The notes: generated from the letters alone by a model not told the origin. A DNA stretch of 53,766 bases from Actinomycetota bacterium (GCA_003132665.1 PKYN01000015.1:1-53766), one strand, 5' to 3'. Shown: positions 35,775-44,128, counted from the stretch's first letter. Translations and numbers: made by a program.

Positions 35775-35831
35775 TCACCAGCGCACACGACGCGAGCGCG
35801 GCTTATTGCGCTCTACCAAATCTCGATCACA

Positions 35832-35987
35832 CATCGCCATCCCGGGCGCGTGCGCTCCGGCGATGGCTCAAGGAGCGCCGGCGGCTTTGAGCGAATCCGT
35901 CGCGCTTCCTATCCGAAGCGAGGTTCGTCCGAGCGGAGGATAGGACTCCCCAGAGAGACAAGGGCCCGACCAGACTCGGGCCCTTGT
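35832..35987 (+). ncRNA. Three-hairpin array, possible small RNA or 3' UTR
   Basis: Three stems follow one another: 35832-35838/35859-35865 (7 bp), 35907-35914/35938-35945 (8 bp, TCCTATCC/GGATAGGA), and 35958-35969/35976-35987 (12 bp, perfect, six-base loop CCAGAC), with CTTGTTGC after it. The last could terminate the glnA-PII transcript. The remainder of 35775-36116 has no gene. An independent small RNA is possible; no family is recognised. Confidence 0.35.
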
Positions 35988-36078
35988 TGCGTCTAGCGGC
36001 CGATCGTAAAACGGCGCCGGATCAAACTCGGTGACGCCGGTCGCGCGACGCGCGAGGGGCGCACCGAACACGCTCGAC

Positions 36079-36108
36079 TTGATAACACCAGGTCGGTAGA
36101 CGTATGCT
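36079..36108 (+). promoter_or_regulatory. Promoter of the 164-aa gene, leaderless
   Basis: TTGATA at 36079-36084, an 18-base spacer, and TATGCT at 36103-36108. The expected +1 near 36115 is about two bases from the ATG at 36117, and there is no ribosome site, so the transcript should be leaderless. Confidence 0.6.
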
Positions 36109-36116
36109 CGCGCACT

Positions 36117-36611
36117 ATGGATCCGGCGACGGTGTTCGCCGAGTGGACACTAGGTCGGATCCCTGGGGAAAAGCTATCGCTCATTGCCTCGGCCCTTCTG
36201 GCCGACGGGTTCGATACGCCCAAGCTCAGGGGTCTGGCAGAGGCTCACTCGGTCGAGGTGGACAAGAATGGGCCCGCGCTGCTCGCCGCGGCGATGTGGG
36301 AGCTTGGCATCGCCCAGCCGACATGCGAGGAAGCGGCGATGATCGCTTCACGCAGAGTGGCAAGACGGCTCGTCCGCGGTGAGCTCAGTGTGCGTGACGC
36401 GTGCGCCGACATCGCCTCCCTCTCGCTCGGCTGCGACAACTGCACCGAGGCTCTGACCGACTTCTTCTTTCTGCTCGACGAATGGGAGCTGGCGGCGAGC
36501 GGGGAATACGGCAGCCTCGCTCAGGCAGAAGCCGGGATCCGGGAGGCTGCCGCGCGCCTGCTGGAGGGAGAGACCGTCGAAGCCGGCTCTCGCCCGGAGC
36601 TACAAGCCTAG
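36117..36611 (+). CDS. Hypothetical all-helical protein (164 aa)
   Basis: I do not recognise the family. The product is predicted to be mostly helical and soluble: LSLIASALLADGFDTPKLRGLA, NGPALLAAAMWELG, RRVARRLVRGELSVRDACADIA and a C-terminal helix EAGIREAAARLLEG. It has a small CDNC motif (LGCDNCTEALTDFFFLLDEWE). The arrangement of short acidic helices recalls small regulatory or immunity-type proteins, but nothing specific supports that. A strong promoter ends two bases before the ATG. It converges on the GNAT gene with a 4-base overlap of the ends. Confidence 0.7.
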   Translation: MDPATVFAEWTLGRIPGEKLSLIASALLADGFDTPKLRGLAEAHSVEVDKNGPALLAAAMWELGIAQPTCEEAAMIASRRVARRLVRGELSVRDACADIASLSLGCDNCTEALTDFFFLLDEWELAASGEYGSLAQAEAGIREAAARLLEGETVEAGSRPELQA

Positions 36612-37030
36612 GGTTCGAGGTTCTTGACGTAGCGAGCAGTGCGATCGTCGGGCGCATAGTCGGTGGCAAGCCAGAACGCTTCGGCGCCGGTCTCCGCTTT
36701 GATCGCGTAGAGAGTGATGCGCGTGGCGCCTCGCTCGCGCAGGCTGCGCTCGCCCGCGGCGACGAGCGCCTGCCCGATTCCCGAGCGTCGGCGCTCGGGC
36801 AGCACCGCAAGCCGGAAAAACGTTCCCCGCCAGCCGTCGAACGCGGCTATCACGGAGCCGACCAGCGCGCCCTCCTCTTCGGCGAGAAGTAGCGCTTCGG
36901 GATCGCGAGCGATCAGGGAGCGGAGGCTCGCCTCGTCGTCGGTGCGAGTTGTCACGGTCGCGGCCAGGCGCCAGAGATCGAGGACGGCGCCCGCGCCGCC
37001 CGCGTTGGCCAGGCGGATCGCCGGGCTCAT
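36608..37030 (-). CDS. GNAT N-acetyltransferase coupled to argH
   Basis: 140 aa, a compact GNAT: LLLAEEEGALVGSVIAAFDG, the strand-loop FFRLAVLPERRRSGIGQALV with the acetyl-CoA R/QxxGxG/A-like RRSGIG, and ITLYAIKAETGAEAFW. Its ATG overlaps the argH stop by 4 bases, making it the last gene of the arginine operon. Some bacteria have an N-acetylglutamate synthase fused to ArgH, so this could be the missing first enzyme of the pathway. The sequence looks like a general GNAT, so the assignment is tentative. Confidence 0.82.
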   Translation of the reverse strand: MSPAIRLANAGGAGAVLDLWRLAATVTTRTDDEASLRSLIARDPEALLLAEEEGALVGSVIAAFDGWRGTFFRLAVLPERRRSGIGQALVAAGERSLRERGATRITLYAIKAETGAEAFWLATDYAPDDRTARYVKNLEP

Positions 37031-38265
37031 TCGAGCGAGAGCCGCGACTTGGCGGCCGCGATTGCTTCCTTCACTCCTCCCGGGCCGGGCGCCGGGCGGG
37101 CGTGAACGCTCTCGGCGGCCGAGGAGGGGGGAACGAAACTCCCGTCCTTGACCGAGCGGGCAACCTCTCCGTAGGCGTCGCGGAAGGGGACCCCTTCGCC
37201 AACCAGCTTCTCGGCGGCGTCTGTGGCGAGCAGTAGTGGATCGGCCACCGCTTCAGCCATCCGCTCGCGCTTGAGCTCGGCGTGGTGAACGAGCACGGCC
37301 AGGGCCGCAAGGGCGCCGTGCAGATCGCGCCGAGCCGAGAAGACCGCCTGCTTGTCTTCCTGCAGATCGGTGTTATAGGCGAGCGGCAAGCCCTTGAGCA
37401 CGGCTAGCAGACCGGCGAGACGCCCGGCGGCGGTGCCCGCCTTGCCGCGCACCAGCTCGGCCACGTCGGGGTTCAGCTTCTGCGGCATCATCGAGGAGCC
37501 GGTGGCCGCCTCCTCGGGCAGGCGCAAGAAGCCGTACTCGGCGCTGGCCCAGAGACAGAGCTCCATCGCAACGCGCGAGAGGTGAGAGAAGCAGGCGGCG
37601 ACCGCATACAGGTAGTCGAGCGCAAAGTCGCGATCGGCGACGGCGTCGAGCGAGTTTCTCAGCTGTTCGTCGGGCGCCGGTAACGGCAGCGTAGAGCCCG
37701 CCAGCGCGCCGGCCCCGAGCGGGCTCGGCTTGGAGGAGGTCGCGGCGGCCGCGAAGCGCACCAGGTCGCGCTCGAGCATCTCCACCCAGGCGAGCAGGTG
37801 GTGGCCGAGAGTGACCGGCTGGGCGCGTTGCATGTGCGTGTAGCCCGGAATCAGCGTCTCGGCCTCGGCCTCGGCGCGATCGAGCAGCACGGACGCAAGT
37901 CGGCGGATTCCCTCGTTCGCCTCCTCGCAGGCGTCGAGCACATACAAGCGCATGGCCGCCACGACCTGGTCGTTGCGCGAGCGGCCGGCATGGATCTTGC
38001 GTCCGAGATCGCCGAGCAGGCGCTCGATCGCGGAGTGGACGTCCTCGTCGGAGTCGGTCACGCCTCCTTCGCGCGCGATCCGGTCGAGCGCCTCGGAGAT
38101 CTGCGCGAGCTCCTCATCCGTGAGCAATCCCGCGCCGTGCAGGCGCTTGGCGTGTTGCTTGGAGGCTACGCAGTCATAGGGCAGCAGCTCGCGGTCGGGC
38201 GCGCGCAGGAACTCCGCCACCTCGGGCGCGAGCTTCTTCTCGACTCTGTCCGACCAGAGCGCCAT
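37027..38265 (-). CDS. argH: Argininosuccinate lyase
   Basis: 412 aa, about 50 residues shorter than the common form, mainly at the C-terminus. The family signature is intact: GSSMMPQKLNPDVAELVRGK with the catalytic Ser loop, with HAGRSRNDQVVAAMRLYV and TLIPGYTHMQRAQPVTLGHH also present. It splits argininosuccinate into arginine and fumarate. A 175-base gap with a nested palindrome separates it from argG upstream, and it is translationally coupled to the GNAT gene downstream. Confidence 0.95.
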   Translation of the reverse strand: MALWSDRVEKKLAPEVAEFLRAPDRELLPYDCVASKQHAKRLHGAGLLTDEELAQISEALDRIAREGGVTDSDEDVHSAIERLLGDLGRKIHAGRSRNDQVVAAMRLYVLDACEEANEGIRRLASVLLDRAEAEAETLIPGYTHMQRAQPVTLGHHLLAWVEMLERDLVRFAAAATSSKPSPLGAGALAGSTLPLPAPDEQLRNSLDAVADRDFALDYLYAVAACFSHLSRVAMELCLWASAEYGFLRLPEEAATGSSMMPQKLNPDVAELVRGKAGTAAGRLAGLLAVLKGLPLAYNTDLQEDKQAVFSARRDLHGALAALAVLVHHAELKRERMAEAVADPLLLATDAAEKLVGEGVPFRDAYGEVARSVKDGSFVPPSSAAESVHARPAPGPGGVKEAIAAAKSRLSLE

Positions 38266-38267
38266 TA

Positions 38268-38434
38268 AGAACTCATTTCGGAATGAAGACGCGTTGACTG
38301 GGTGTGATCGGTGGATGCGAGGCTAGGACGCAGCGTCGCGTTCGTAGCCGGCGGCTACGGATGCGACCGAGGACGACGCATCGCGCCGCCGAGCGCGGCC
38401 AGGCGACGGAGTGCTTCGTTTTGAAAGGAGTTCT
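38268..38434. repeat. Nested palindrome between argG and argH
   Basis: Terminal inverted repeats AGAACTCATTTC (38268-38279) and GAAAGGAGTTCT (38423-38434) match at 11 of 12 positions. Inside lie GATGCG/CGCATC (38314-38319, 38377-38382), GTCGC/GCGAC (38335-38339, 38363-38367) and CGTAGCC/GGCTACG (38343-38349, 38353-38359). It is a non-coding, self-complementary insert in the middle of an otherwise tight operon. A MITE-like element or a structured RNA segment that tunes expression would both fit. Confidence 0.5.
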
Positions 38435-38440
38435 AAACAC

Positions 38441-39640
38441 CTAGCTGTTCTTTCTCGCCCGGGCCGCGACGGCCTCCGTCTCGAGCGAGAGGAGCGTAAT
38501 CAGGCCCTCGGCCGCCTCGTGCGGGAAGGTGTCGGAGGCGCCGTAGGAAGCCAGCGTCTCGGCGTAGAGAGCGTTGTCCGAGCGCCGCCCGACGACGACG
38601 GCCTGACCGCCCTGCAGGCGGAGCCGTACCTCGCCTGTGACCATCTTCTGCGTGTGGTCGACAAAGGCGTCGATCGCCTCGCGTGCGGGGCTGAACCACT
38701 TGCCCTCGTACACGATCTCCGTCCAGCGCACCTCGAGATAGTGCTTCAGGCGCAGCTCGTCCCGGGTTAGCACGAGATCCTCGAGCGCCTTGTGCGCCTC
38801 GATCAGGCAGGTAGCGGCCGGCGCCTCGTAGACCTCGCGGCTCTTGATACCGACGGCGCGGTTCTCGATCATGTCGATGCGACCGATTCCGTACTTACCG
38901 GCCTCTACGTTCATCTGGTGGATGAGCTCGTGGACAGGCAGCTTCTTGCCGTCCAACGAGACCGGCACCCCGGCCTCGAAGGCGATGACGATCTCCTTTG
39001 GCGCGGGCGCCTTGGTCGGATCGGAGGTCATCGTGTAGGGCTCCTCGGGCGGAGCGTTCCAGGCATCCTCGAGCATCCCCGACTCGATCGCGCGTCCGAA
39101 CAGGTTCTCGTCGATCGAGTAGGGCGACTCCTTGGTGTTGGTGATCGGAATCCCGCGCTCCTGCGCGTAGACGATCTCCTCTTCGCGCGTGCGCACCTGA
39201 TCGCGCAGCGGAGCGATCACCTTTACGCCTGGGTAGTTGGCCTTGAAGGCGTAGTCGAAGCGGAGCTGATCGTTCCCTTTGCCGGTGCAGCCGTGCACGA
39301 GCGCCTCGGCCTGGCGCTCGAGAGCCACTTCGGCGACCGCGCCGGCGATGAGCGGGCGCGAGAGTGCCGATACGAGGGGATAGCGTCCCTCGTAGAGCGC
39401 GTTGGTCTTGATCGCCTGGGCGACGATGCCGTTCGCGAAGCGCTCTTTCAGGTCGAGCACGATGATCTCCTTGGCGCCGGCGACCTCGCCGCGCTCGATC
39501 GCCTGCTCCAGGTCGTATTCCTGGCCGACGTCGGCCATTACCGCGACGACGTCGTCGAAGCCGTAGTCCTCTTTCAGCCAGCAGATCGCGCAGGTGGTAT
39601 CCAGGCCACCCGAATAGCAAAGGACCGCAGTCCTACTCAT
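38441..39640 (-). CDS. argG: Argininosuccinate synthase
   Basis: 399 aa, normal length. The N-type PP-loop AVLCYSGGLDTTCAICWL starts at residue 5, followed by the conserved blocks VHGCTGKGNDQLRFD and YSIDENLFGRAIE. It joins citrulline and aspartate using ATP. It lies 10 bases downstream of argR in the operon. Confidence 0.97.
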   Translation of the reverse strand: MSRTAVLCYSGGLDTTCAICWLKEDYGFDDVVAVMADVGQEYDLEQAIERGEVAGAKEIIVLDLKERFANGIVAQAIKTNALYEGRYPLVSALSRPLIAGAVAEVALERQAEALVHGCTGKGNDQLRFDYAFKANYPGVKVIAPLRDQVRTREEEIVYAQERGIPITNTKESPYSIDENLFGRAIESGMLEDAWNAPPEEPYTMTSDPTKAPAPKEIVIAFEAGVPVSLDGKKLPVHELIHQMNVEAGKYGIGRIDMIENRAVGIKSREVYEAPAATCLIEAHKALEDLVLTRDELRLKHYLEVRWTEIVYEGKWFSPAREAIDAFVDHTQKMVTGEVRLRLQGGQAVVVGRRSDNALYAETLASYGASDTFPHEAAEGLITLLSLETEAVAARARKNS

Positions 39641-39650
39641 CTGACACTCC

Positions 39651-40136
39651 TCATCTCTTGTCGCTCTCGATATCTAGTCCAGCCAGGAACTCGACTTGGA
39701 GCTCCTCGGCAAGCTCGGCGCCCGTCACACTCTGATCCGCCACGATGAGAATCGTGTTCTCGCCCGCGAGAGTGGCGAGGATGCGCGGGAGATGGGCGTC
39801 GTCGATCTCCTGGGCCAGCGCTCCGGCAAAGCCCGGCGGCGTGGTCAGGACGACCAAATTCCCGCTCGACTCGCAACTCAGCGCCCAACGCTTGAATGCC
39901 TCGGCGAGCTGCGCCTGGCGGCGGTGGCCGTTTGCTCCGGCGGCCGACGCGTAAACGAGTCTGCCGCCCGCGCCGCGCACCTTGACCAGGCCTAATTCTG
40001 TGATGTCGCGGGAGACAGTCGTCTGCACGACCTCGTGGCCGAGCTCGCGAAGCGCCTGGGCGAGCTCGTCTTGGGTCGTGATCTCGCGCTCGCGGACGAG
40101 GCGCAGGATCACCGCGTGGCGATCGCTCTTGTTCAT
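39651..40136 (-). CDS. argR: Arginine repressor
   Basis: 161 aa. The N-terminal winged helix has ITTQDELAQALRELGHEVVQTTVSRDI. The C-terminal hexamerisation and arginine-binding domain has ATLAGENTILIVADQ and, before it, LVVLTTPPGFAGALAQEID. It represses arginine biosynthesis when arginine is plentiful; the likely operator is at 44085-44128 upstream of argC. The ATG at 40136 overlaps the argD stop by 4 bases; the longer open frame upstream is argD DNA out of frame. Confidence 0.95.
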   Translation of the reverse strand: MNKSDRHAVILRLVREREITTQDELAQALRELGHEVVQTTVSRDITELGLVKVRGAGGRLVYASAAGANGHRRQAQLAEAFKRWALSCESSGNLVVLTTPPGFAGALAQEIDDAHLPRILATLAGENTILIVADQSVTGAELAEELQVEFLAGLDIESDKR

Positions 40137-41269
40137 GTCAGTACCTCCCGAAGAGTTGCAAGGGCCTGATCGACCAGTCCCGCCGAGACGGTGAGAGGTG
40201 GTGTCAACCGGATCGAGTTGGCGCCGCAGGTGGTTATGAGCAGCCGGTGCGCGAGCGCTTTCGCCGCGATCTCGGCAGCAGCGCCGCCGACGTCGGCGCC
40301 GATGAGAAGGCCTGCGCCGCGTACGTCCGAGACGCCGGGGATTTCGCGCAGCCCCGCGCTCAGGCGCTCGCCCATCTGGCGAACGTTTGCCAGCAGCTCC
40401 TCGTCGATCGCATCGAGAACCGCGCATGCGGCGGCGCAGGCGACCGGATTGCCGCCGAAGGTCGAAGCATGCTCGCCGGGCTCGAATCCGCGGGCGGCCC
40501 CGTCGGCCACCAGCAGGGCGCCGATCGGAAGGCCGTTGGCGAGACCCTTGGCGAGTGTGACCAGATCGGGCCGCACGCCCAGGCTCTCGTAGGAGAAGAA
40601 TGAGCCCGTCCTGCCGACGCCGGTCTGCACTTCATCGAAGCAGAGAAGCGCGCCGAGCTCGTCGGCGAGCGCGCGAGCTGCCTGCGCGAACTCGACATCG
40701 ATCGCGTGCACGCCGCCTTCGCCTTGAACCGGCTCCATGATGATCAGTCCGGTGTCGGCGAGCGCCGCGGCCCGGAGAGAGAGCGAGTTGTTCAAGAAGG
40801 CGAAGCTGACCTGGCCGAGCAGTGGCTCGAACTCACTGCGCTTGGCCGGCTGCCCTGTAATCGACAGGCCGCCCATCGTGCGTCCGTGGAAGGATCCTTC
40901 GAGCGCTACGACGCCCACCTTCCCGGTCGCCTTACGCGCGTACTTGATGGTTGCCTCGATTGCCTCGGCGCCGGAGTTACAGAAGAAAGATTGGGCGCCG
41001 CCGAAACGCTCCGAGAGCTTCTTCGCCAGCTCCATCATCGGGATCGTCCAGTAGAGATTGGACACGTGCCAAAGCCGGTCGAGCTGCTCGTGGGCGGCGC
41101 GCGTGGATGCGGGGTGGCGATGCCCCAGCCCGATCACGGCGATACCGCCGGCGAAGTCGAGGTAGCGCTCGCCGTTGTCGTCCGTGAGCCAGCAACCGTC
41201 GCCCTCGACGAAGGTGACGGGAGCGCGGGCGTAGGCCGGCAGCAGGTTGGTCTCGAGCAGCTTGCTCAT
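40133..41269 (-). CDS. argD: Acetylornithine aminotransferase
   Basis: 378 aa of the class III PLP aminotransferases. Features are FVEGDGCWLTDDNGERYLDFAGGIAV, NSGAEAIEATIKYAR, LLCFDEVQTGVGRTG and the PLP-binding Lys in LVTLAKGLANGLPIGA. It converts N-acetylglutamate semialdehyde into N-acetylornithine. Both ends overlap neighbours by 4 bases (argB and argR). Confidence 0.95.
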   Translation of the reverse strand: MSKLLETNLLPAYARAPVTFVEGDGCWLTDDNGERYLDFAGGIAVIGLGHRHPASTRAAHEQLDRLWHVSNLYWTIPMMELAKKLSERFGGAQSFFCNSGAEAIEATIKYARKATGKVGVVALEGSFHGRTMGGLSITGQPAKRSEFEPLLGQVSFAFLNNSLSLRAAALADTGLIIMEPVQGEGGVHAIDVEFAQAARALADELGALLCFDEVQTGVGRTGSFFSYESLGVRPDLVTLAKGLANGLPIGALLVADGAARGFEPGEHASTFGGNPVACAAACAVLDAIDEELLANVRQMGERLSAGLREIPGVSDVRGAGLLIGADVGGAAAEIAAKALAHRLLITTCGANSIRLTPPLTVSAGLVDQALATLREVLT

Positions 41270-41934
41270 GCAATCACCGCGGTCTCGCCGATCTCGGCGA
41301 TGACGCCCTGACGGGCGGCGTGCACCGCCGCGCGGAGCTTGGGAATGATCCCGCCCTGGAGCTCTCCACTGGAGAGCAGCTGCTCGGCTTCGTGGGCGTG
41401 GATCGAGGCGACGACCTCTCCACCCATCAGCAGCCCGGGAACATCGGTGACGAAATGAACGCGCTCGGCTTCGATACCGACCGCGAGCATCGAGGCGGCC
41501 TCGTCGGCGTTGACGTTGAGCGGTCCGCGCGCAAGCGGAGCGATCACCGGGATCAGGCCGGCGGCGAGCGCTTCGAGCACCGGCGCGGGAGAGCTCGGGA
41601 GCGGGTTTCCGACCAGGCCCAGCTCGCTCACTTGCTCGGCCTCCAGCCCGATCTCGTCGCCCATCAGGCCAACGCCGAGCTTGCCGACGGCCTGCACCAG
41701 CTCGTCGTTCACCTGCGCGAGCGCTTCACGCACGACCTCCAGCGCCTCAGGCGTCGTCACGCGGCGACCGTGGACGAAGGAGACATCGATTCCGCGCCGC
41801 GCCATCTCGAGCGAGATCTGCGGCCCTGCGCCGTGCACGATGCAGACCGCGTGACCCTCGCGCGCGAGCGCGAGCGGATAGGAGATCGCATCGCGGGCGA
41901 CGGCTCCGCCGAGCTTGACGACGATCCGGCTCAC
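41266..41934 (-). CDS. argB: Acetylglutamate kinase
   Basis: 222 aa from the GTG at 41934, which overlaps the argJ TGA as GTGA. The amino-acid kinase motifs are VVKLGGAVARD, VHGAGPQISLEMARRGID, NVNADEAASMLAVGI, FVTDVPGLL and GGIIPKLRAAV. It lacks the N-terminal helix found in arginine-inhibited hexameric enzymes and is short even beside the 258-aa E. coli enzyme, so it is probably not feedback-inhibited by arginine; this is inference. Confidence 0.93.
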   Translation of the reverse strand: MSRIVVKLGGAVARDAISYPLALAREGHAVCIVHGAGPQISLEMARRGIDVSFVHGRRVTTPEALEVVREALAQVNDELVQAVGKLGVGLMGDEIGLEAEQVSELGLVGNPLPSSPAPVLEALAAGLIPVIAPLARGPLNVNADEAASMLAVGIEAERVHFVTDVPGLLMGGEVVASIHAHEAEQLLSSGELQGGIIPKLRAAVHAARQGVIAEIGETAVIA

Positions 41935-43094
41935 GTCGTGTACTCCGCGTTCAGCCGCACGTACTCGTAAGAAAGGTCGGAGGCTAGATAGCTGGCACAA
42001 CCTTTACCGAGGCCGAGATCGAGGTCGATTACGCAGCTCACACCTTCCATGGCCGGCGTGGCATCGATCTGTGCGCCGTTCGCCAGCACCTGAGTGCCGT
42101 TGAAGGCCAGCGTCACCTTGCTCGGATCGAGCTCGGCATAGCCGCCGTTCCAGGGCGCCGAGCCGGCCGCCATCATCACTCGGCCCCAGTTCGGGTCGTG
42201 GCCGAACGCGGCCGTCTTGACGAGCGGAGAGGAGGCGATACGAGCCGCGATCGCCACTGCTTGGCCTTCGTCGACGGCGCCGCGCACGTTCACCTCCATC
42301 AGCACAGTGAATCCTTCGGCGTCCTTGACGATCTGCTCGGCCAGCTCGTGGCAGACCTGTCCGAGCAGCTGACCGAACTCCTGATCGGTCGCCTGGCTGC
42401 GCTCGACGTCGGCGGCGCCGTTGGCGAGCAAGATCACCGTGTCGTTGGTCGAGCAGTCGCCGTCGACCGAAATGCGATTGAAGCTGTGCTCGACGGCGGG
42501 GCGCAGGAACCGCTCGGCCTCGCCGGCTGCGAGCGGGTAGTCGGTCGTGATGACGGCGAGCATCGTCGCCAGCTGGGGATGGATCATCGCGGCGCCCTTG
42601 GCCATTCCGCCGACGGTGAAACCGGCCACCGAGGCGCGAGCCTGCTTGGGGCGCGTATCGGTGGTCATGATCGCCCGCGCCGCATCGTCGCCGCCCGTCT
42701 CCGAAAGCGCCGGCGCCGCGAGCCCGAGCCCGAGAAGGAGCTTGTCGAGCGGGAGCTTGACCCCGATAACACCGGTCGAGCAGAGCAGGATCTGCTCGCT
42801 CGACAGCTCCAGCAACCGGGCCGCCTCGGCTGCGGTCGCCAGCGCGTCGAGCTCGCCGCGCTCGCCGGTGGCGGCATTGGCGCAACCGGAGTTGAGGACG
42901 ATCGCCTGCGGTTGCGCCTGATCGAGATGCCGGCGCGAGACGACGACCGGTGCCGCCTGCACCCGGTTTTGCGTGAACATGGCGGTCCCGACTGCCGGCG
43001 CCGCCGAGCGGACGAGCGCCAGATCGAGCCCCTCCGTCTTCATTCCGGAGCGAACGCCGCAGGCCAGAAATCCCTTGGCGGCCGTCACGCTCAT
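41931..43094 (-). CDS. argJ: Glutamate N-acetyltransferase (ornithine acetyltransferase)
   Basis: 387 aa from the ATG at 43094. The self-cleavage site lies in MIHPQLATMLAVITTDYP, where the Thr of ATML is the nucleophile. Other motifs are GVRSGMKTEGLDLALV, NSGCANAATGERG and GHDPNWGRVMMAAGS. It transfers the acetyl group from N-acetylornithine to glutamate, so the pathway recycles acetyl groups and a separate deacetylase is not needed. It may also make N-acetylglutamate from acetyl-CoA if bifunctional. It overlaps argC and argB by 4 bases each. Confidence 0.95.
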   Translation of the reverse strand: MSVTAAKGFLACGVRSGMKTEGLDLALVRSAAPAVGTAMFTQNRVQAAPVVVSRRHLDQAQPQAIVLNSGCANAATGERGELDALATAAEAARLLELSSEQILLCSTGVIGVKLPLDKLLLGLGLAAPALSETGGDDAARAIMTTDTRPKQARASVAGFTVGGMAKGAAMIHPQLATMLAVITTDYPLAAGEAERFLRPAVEHSFNRISVDGDCSTNDTVILLANGAADVERSQATDQEFGQLLGQVCHELAEQIVKDAEGFTVLMEVNVRGAVDEGQAVAIAARIASSPLVKTAAFGHDPNWGRVMMAAGSAPWNGGYAELDPSKVTLAFNGTQVLANGAQIDATPAMEGVSCVIDLDLGLGKGCASYLASDLSYEYVRLNAEYTT

Positions 43095-44083
43095 GCGCTC
43101 AGAATTCCGATCCGAAGTCCGGCCGTCTGATCGAGCCCGAGGGCCAGGTTGGCGTTCTGCACCGCCTGTCCGGCAGCGCCTTTGCCGAGGTTGTCGAGCG
43201 CGCAAACGACGATGGTCGCTCCCGTCGCGGTGTCGGCGAAGGCGTTGATCTCGACGCAGTCGGTCTTCTGCATCCGGCGAAGGTTCGGGACGGCACCCTC
43301 CGGCAGCACGCTCACGAGCGGCGCCGATGCGTAGGCGCTCTCGAGCTTGGTCCGCGCCGTCGCGGCGTCGATCCCCCGGAGATAAGAGGTCGCGACGATG
43401 CCGCGCCGTATCGGCAACAGGTGGGGTACGAAGGTGGGCGTAAAGCCCAGGAACTGAGCCATCTCGGGCACGTGCTGATGGACGCCGATCTTGTAGGGCA
43501 TGACGGTCTCGAGCACGGCCCCGGCGTGCAGAGCAGGCTTCGGGCTCCGGCCCGCGCCGGTCGTGCCCGACTTGGCGTCGACGACGACCGTCTCGGGATC
43601 GAGATCGTCCTTGAGCGGAGCGAGCGAGAGAAGGGTGGCGGTCACGTAGCAGCCGGGACTGGCGATGAGCTTGCCCGTCGGTGGCGCCAGCTCGGGAAGC
43701 GCGAAGCACCAGTCACCGAGGGCCTCGGGCTTGGGATGGACGAAGCCGTACCAGCGCTCGTAAGCGGAGGCGTCCTTGAGCCTGTGCGCGCCGGAGAGAT
43801 CGACCACCACGGCGCCGTCGGGGGGCTCGACCGCGGCCGCCCGCTCGTTCTCCATGCAGAGGAAGACCAACTCGGCACCGCTCGCGAGAGCTTGCTCGTT
43901 TGTGACCAGCTCGAGCTCGGCGATCGCGCTGCCCGCGAGGCGCGGGTCGAGCACGCTTGACGGCTGACCGGCGAAGGTGTTGGAGCCGAGCGCGACCAAC
44001 TCCAGCTCGGGGTGAGAGAGAACGCGGTCGAGTGTCTCCTGGCCGGTGTACCCGGCCGTGCCGATGATCGCAGTTGAGATCAT
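43091..44083 (-). CDS. argC: N-acetyl-gamma-glutamyl-phosphate reductase
   Basis: 330 aa from the ATG at 44083. It has the Rossmann motif AIIGTAGYTGQETLDRV, the catalytic Cys in ASPGCYVTATLL and the His region KIGVHQHVPEMAQFLG. It is the first gene of the arginine operon. The start is chosen by homology; the frame extends upstream but crosses the operator. A -10-like CATAAT and a -35-like TTGCAT on the minus strand overlap the ARG boxes, and the transcript would be almost leaderless. Confidence 0.95.
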   Translation of the reverse strand: MISTAIIGTAGYTGQETLDRVLSHPELELVALGSNTFAGQPSSVLDPRLAGSAIAELELVTNEQALASGAELVFLCMENERAAAVEPPDGAVVVDLSGAHRLKDASAYERWYGFVHPKPEALGDWCFALPELAPPTGKLIASPGCYVTATLLSLAPLKDDLDPETVVVDAKSGTTGAGRSPKPALHAGAVLETVMPYKIGVHQHVPEMAQFLGFTPTFVPHLLPIRRGIVATSYLRGIDAATARTKLESAYASAPLVSVLPEGAVPNLRRMQKTDCVEINAFADTATGATIVVCALDNLGKGAAGQAVQNANLALGLDQTAGLRIGILSA

Positions 44084-44084
44084 T

Positions 44085-44128
44085 CGCGTATTATGCAGAT
44101 TCTCGCGTATCATGCAAACTCCTATGCA
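44085..44128 (-). promoter_or_regulatory. ARG-box-like operator between argC and the carA remnant
   Basis: Two near-identical 13-base units CGCGTATTATGCA (44085-44097) and CGCGTATCATGCA (44104-44116) are 19 bases apart. A third TATGCA lies at 44123-44128. ArgR boxes in high-GC actinobacteria contain TGCAT/ATGCA half-sites. On the minus strand TTGCAT-N16-CATAAT within this block forms an argC promoter, so bound ArgR would block it. Confidence 0.6.

Noticed and set aside
35800..35830. tRNA-like GGTAGAGCGC on the minus strand
   Set aside because: No D-stem partner, no T-loop consensus and no acceptor stem can be built around it.
36318..36335. CAGCCGACATGCG, resembling the REP-like arm
   Set aside because: It lies in a coding frame, has no pairing 3' arm and matches only partly by chance.
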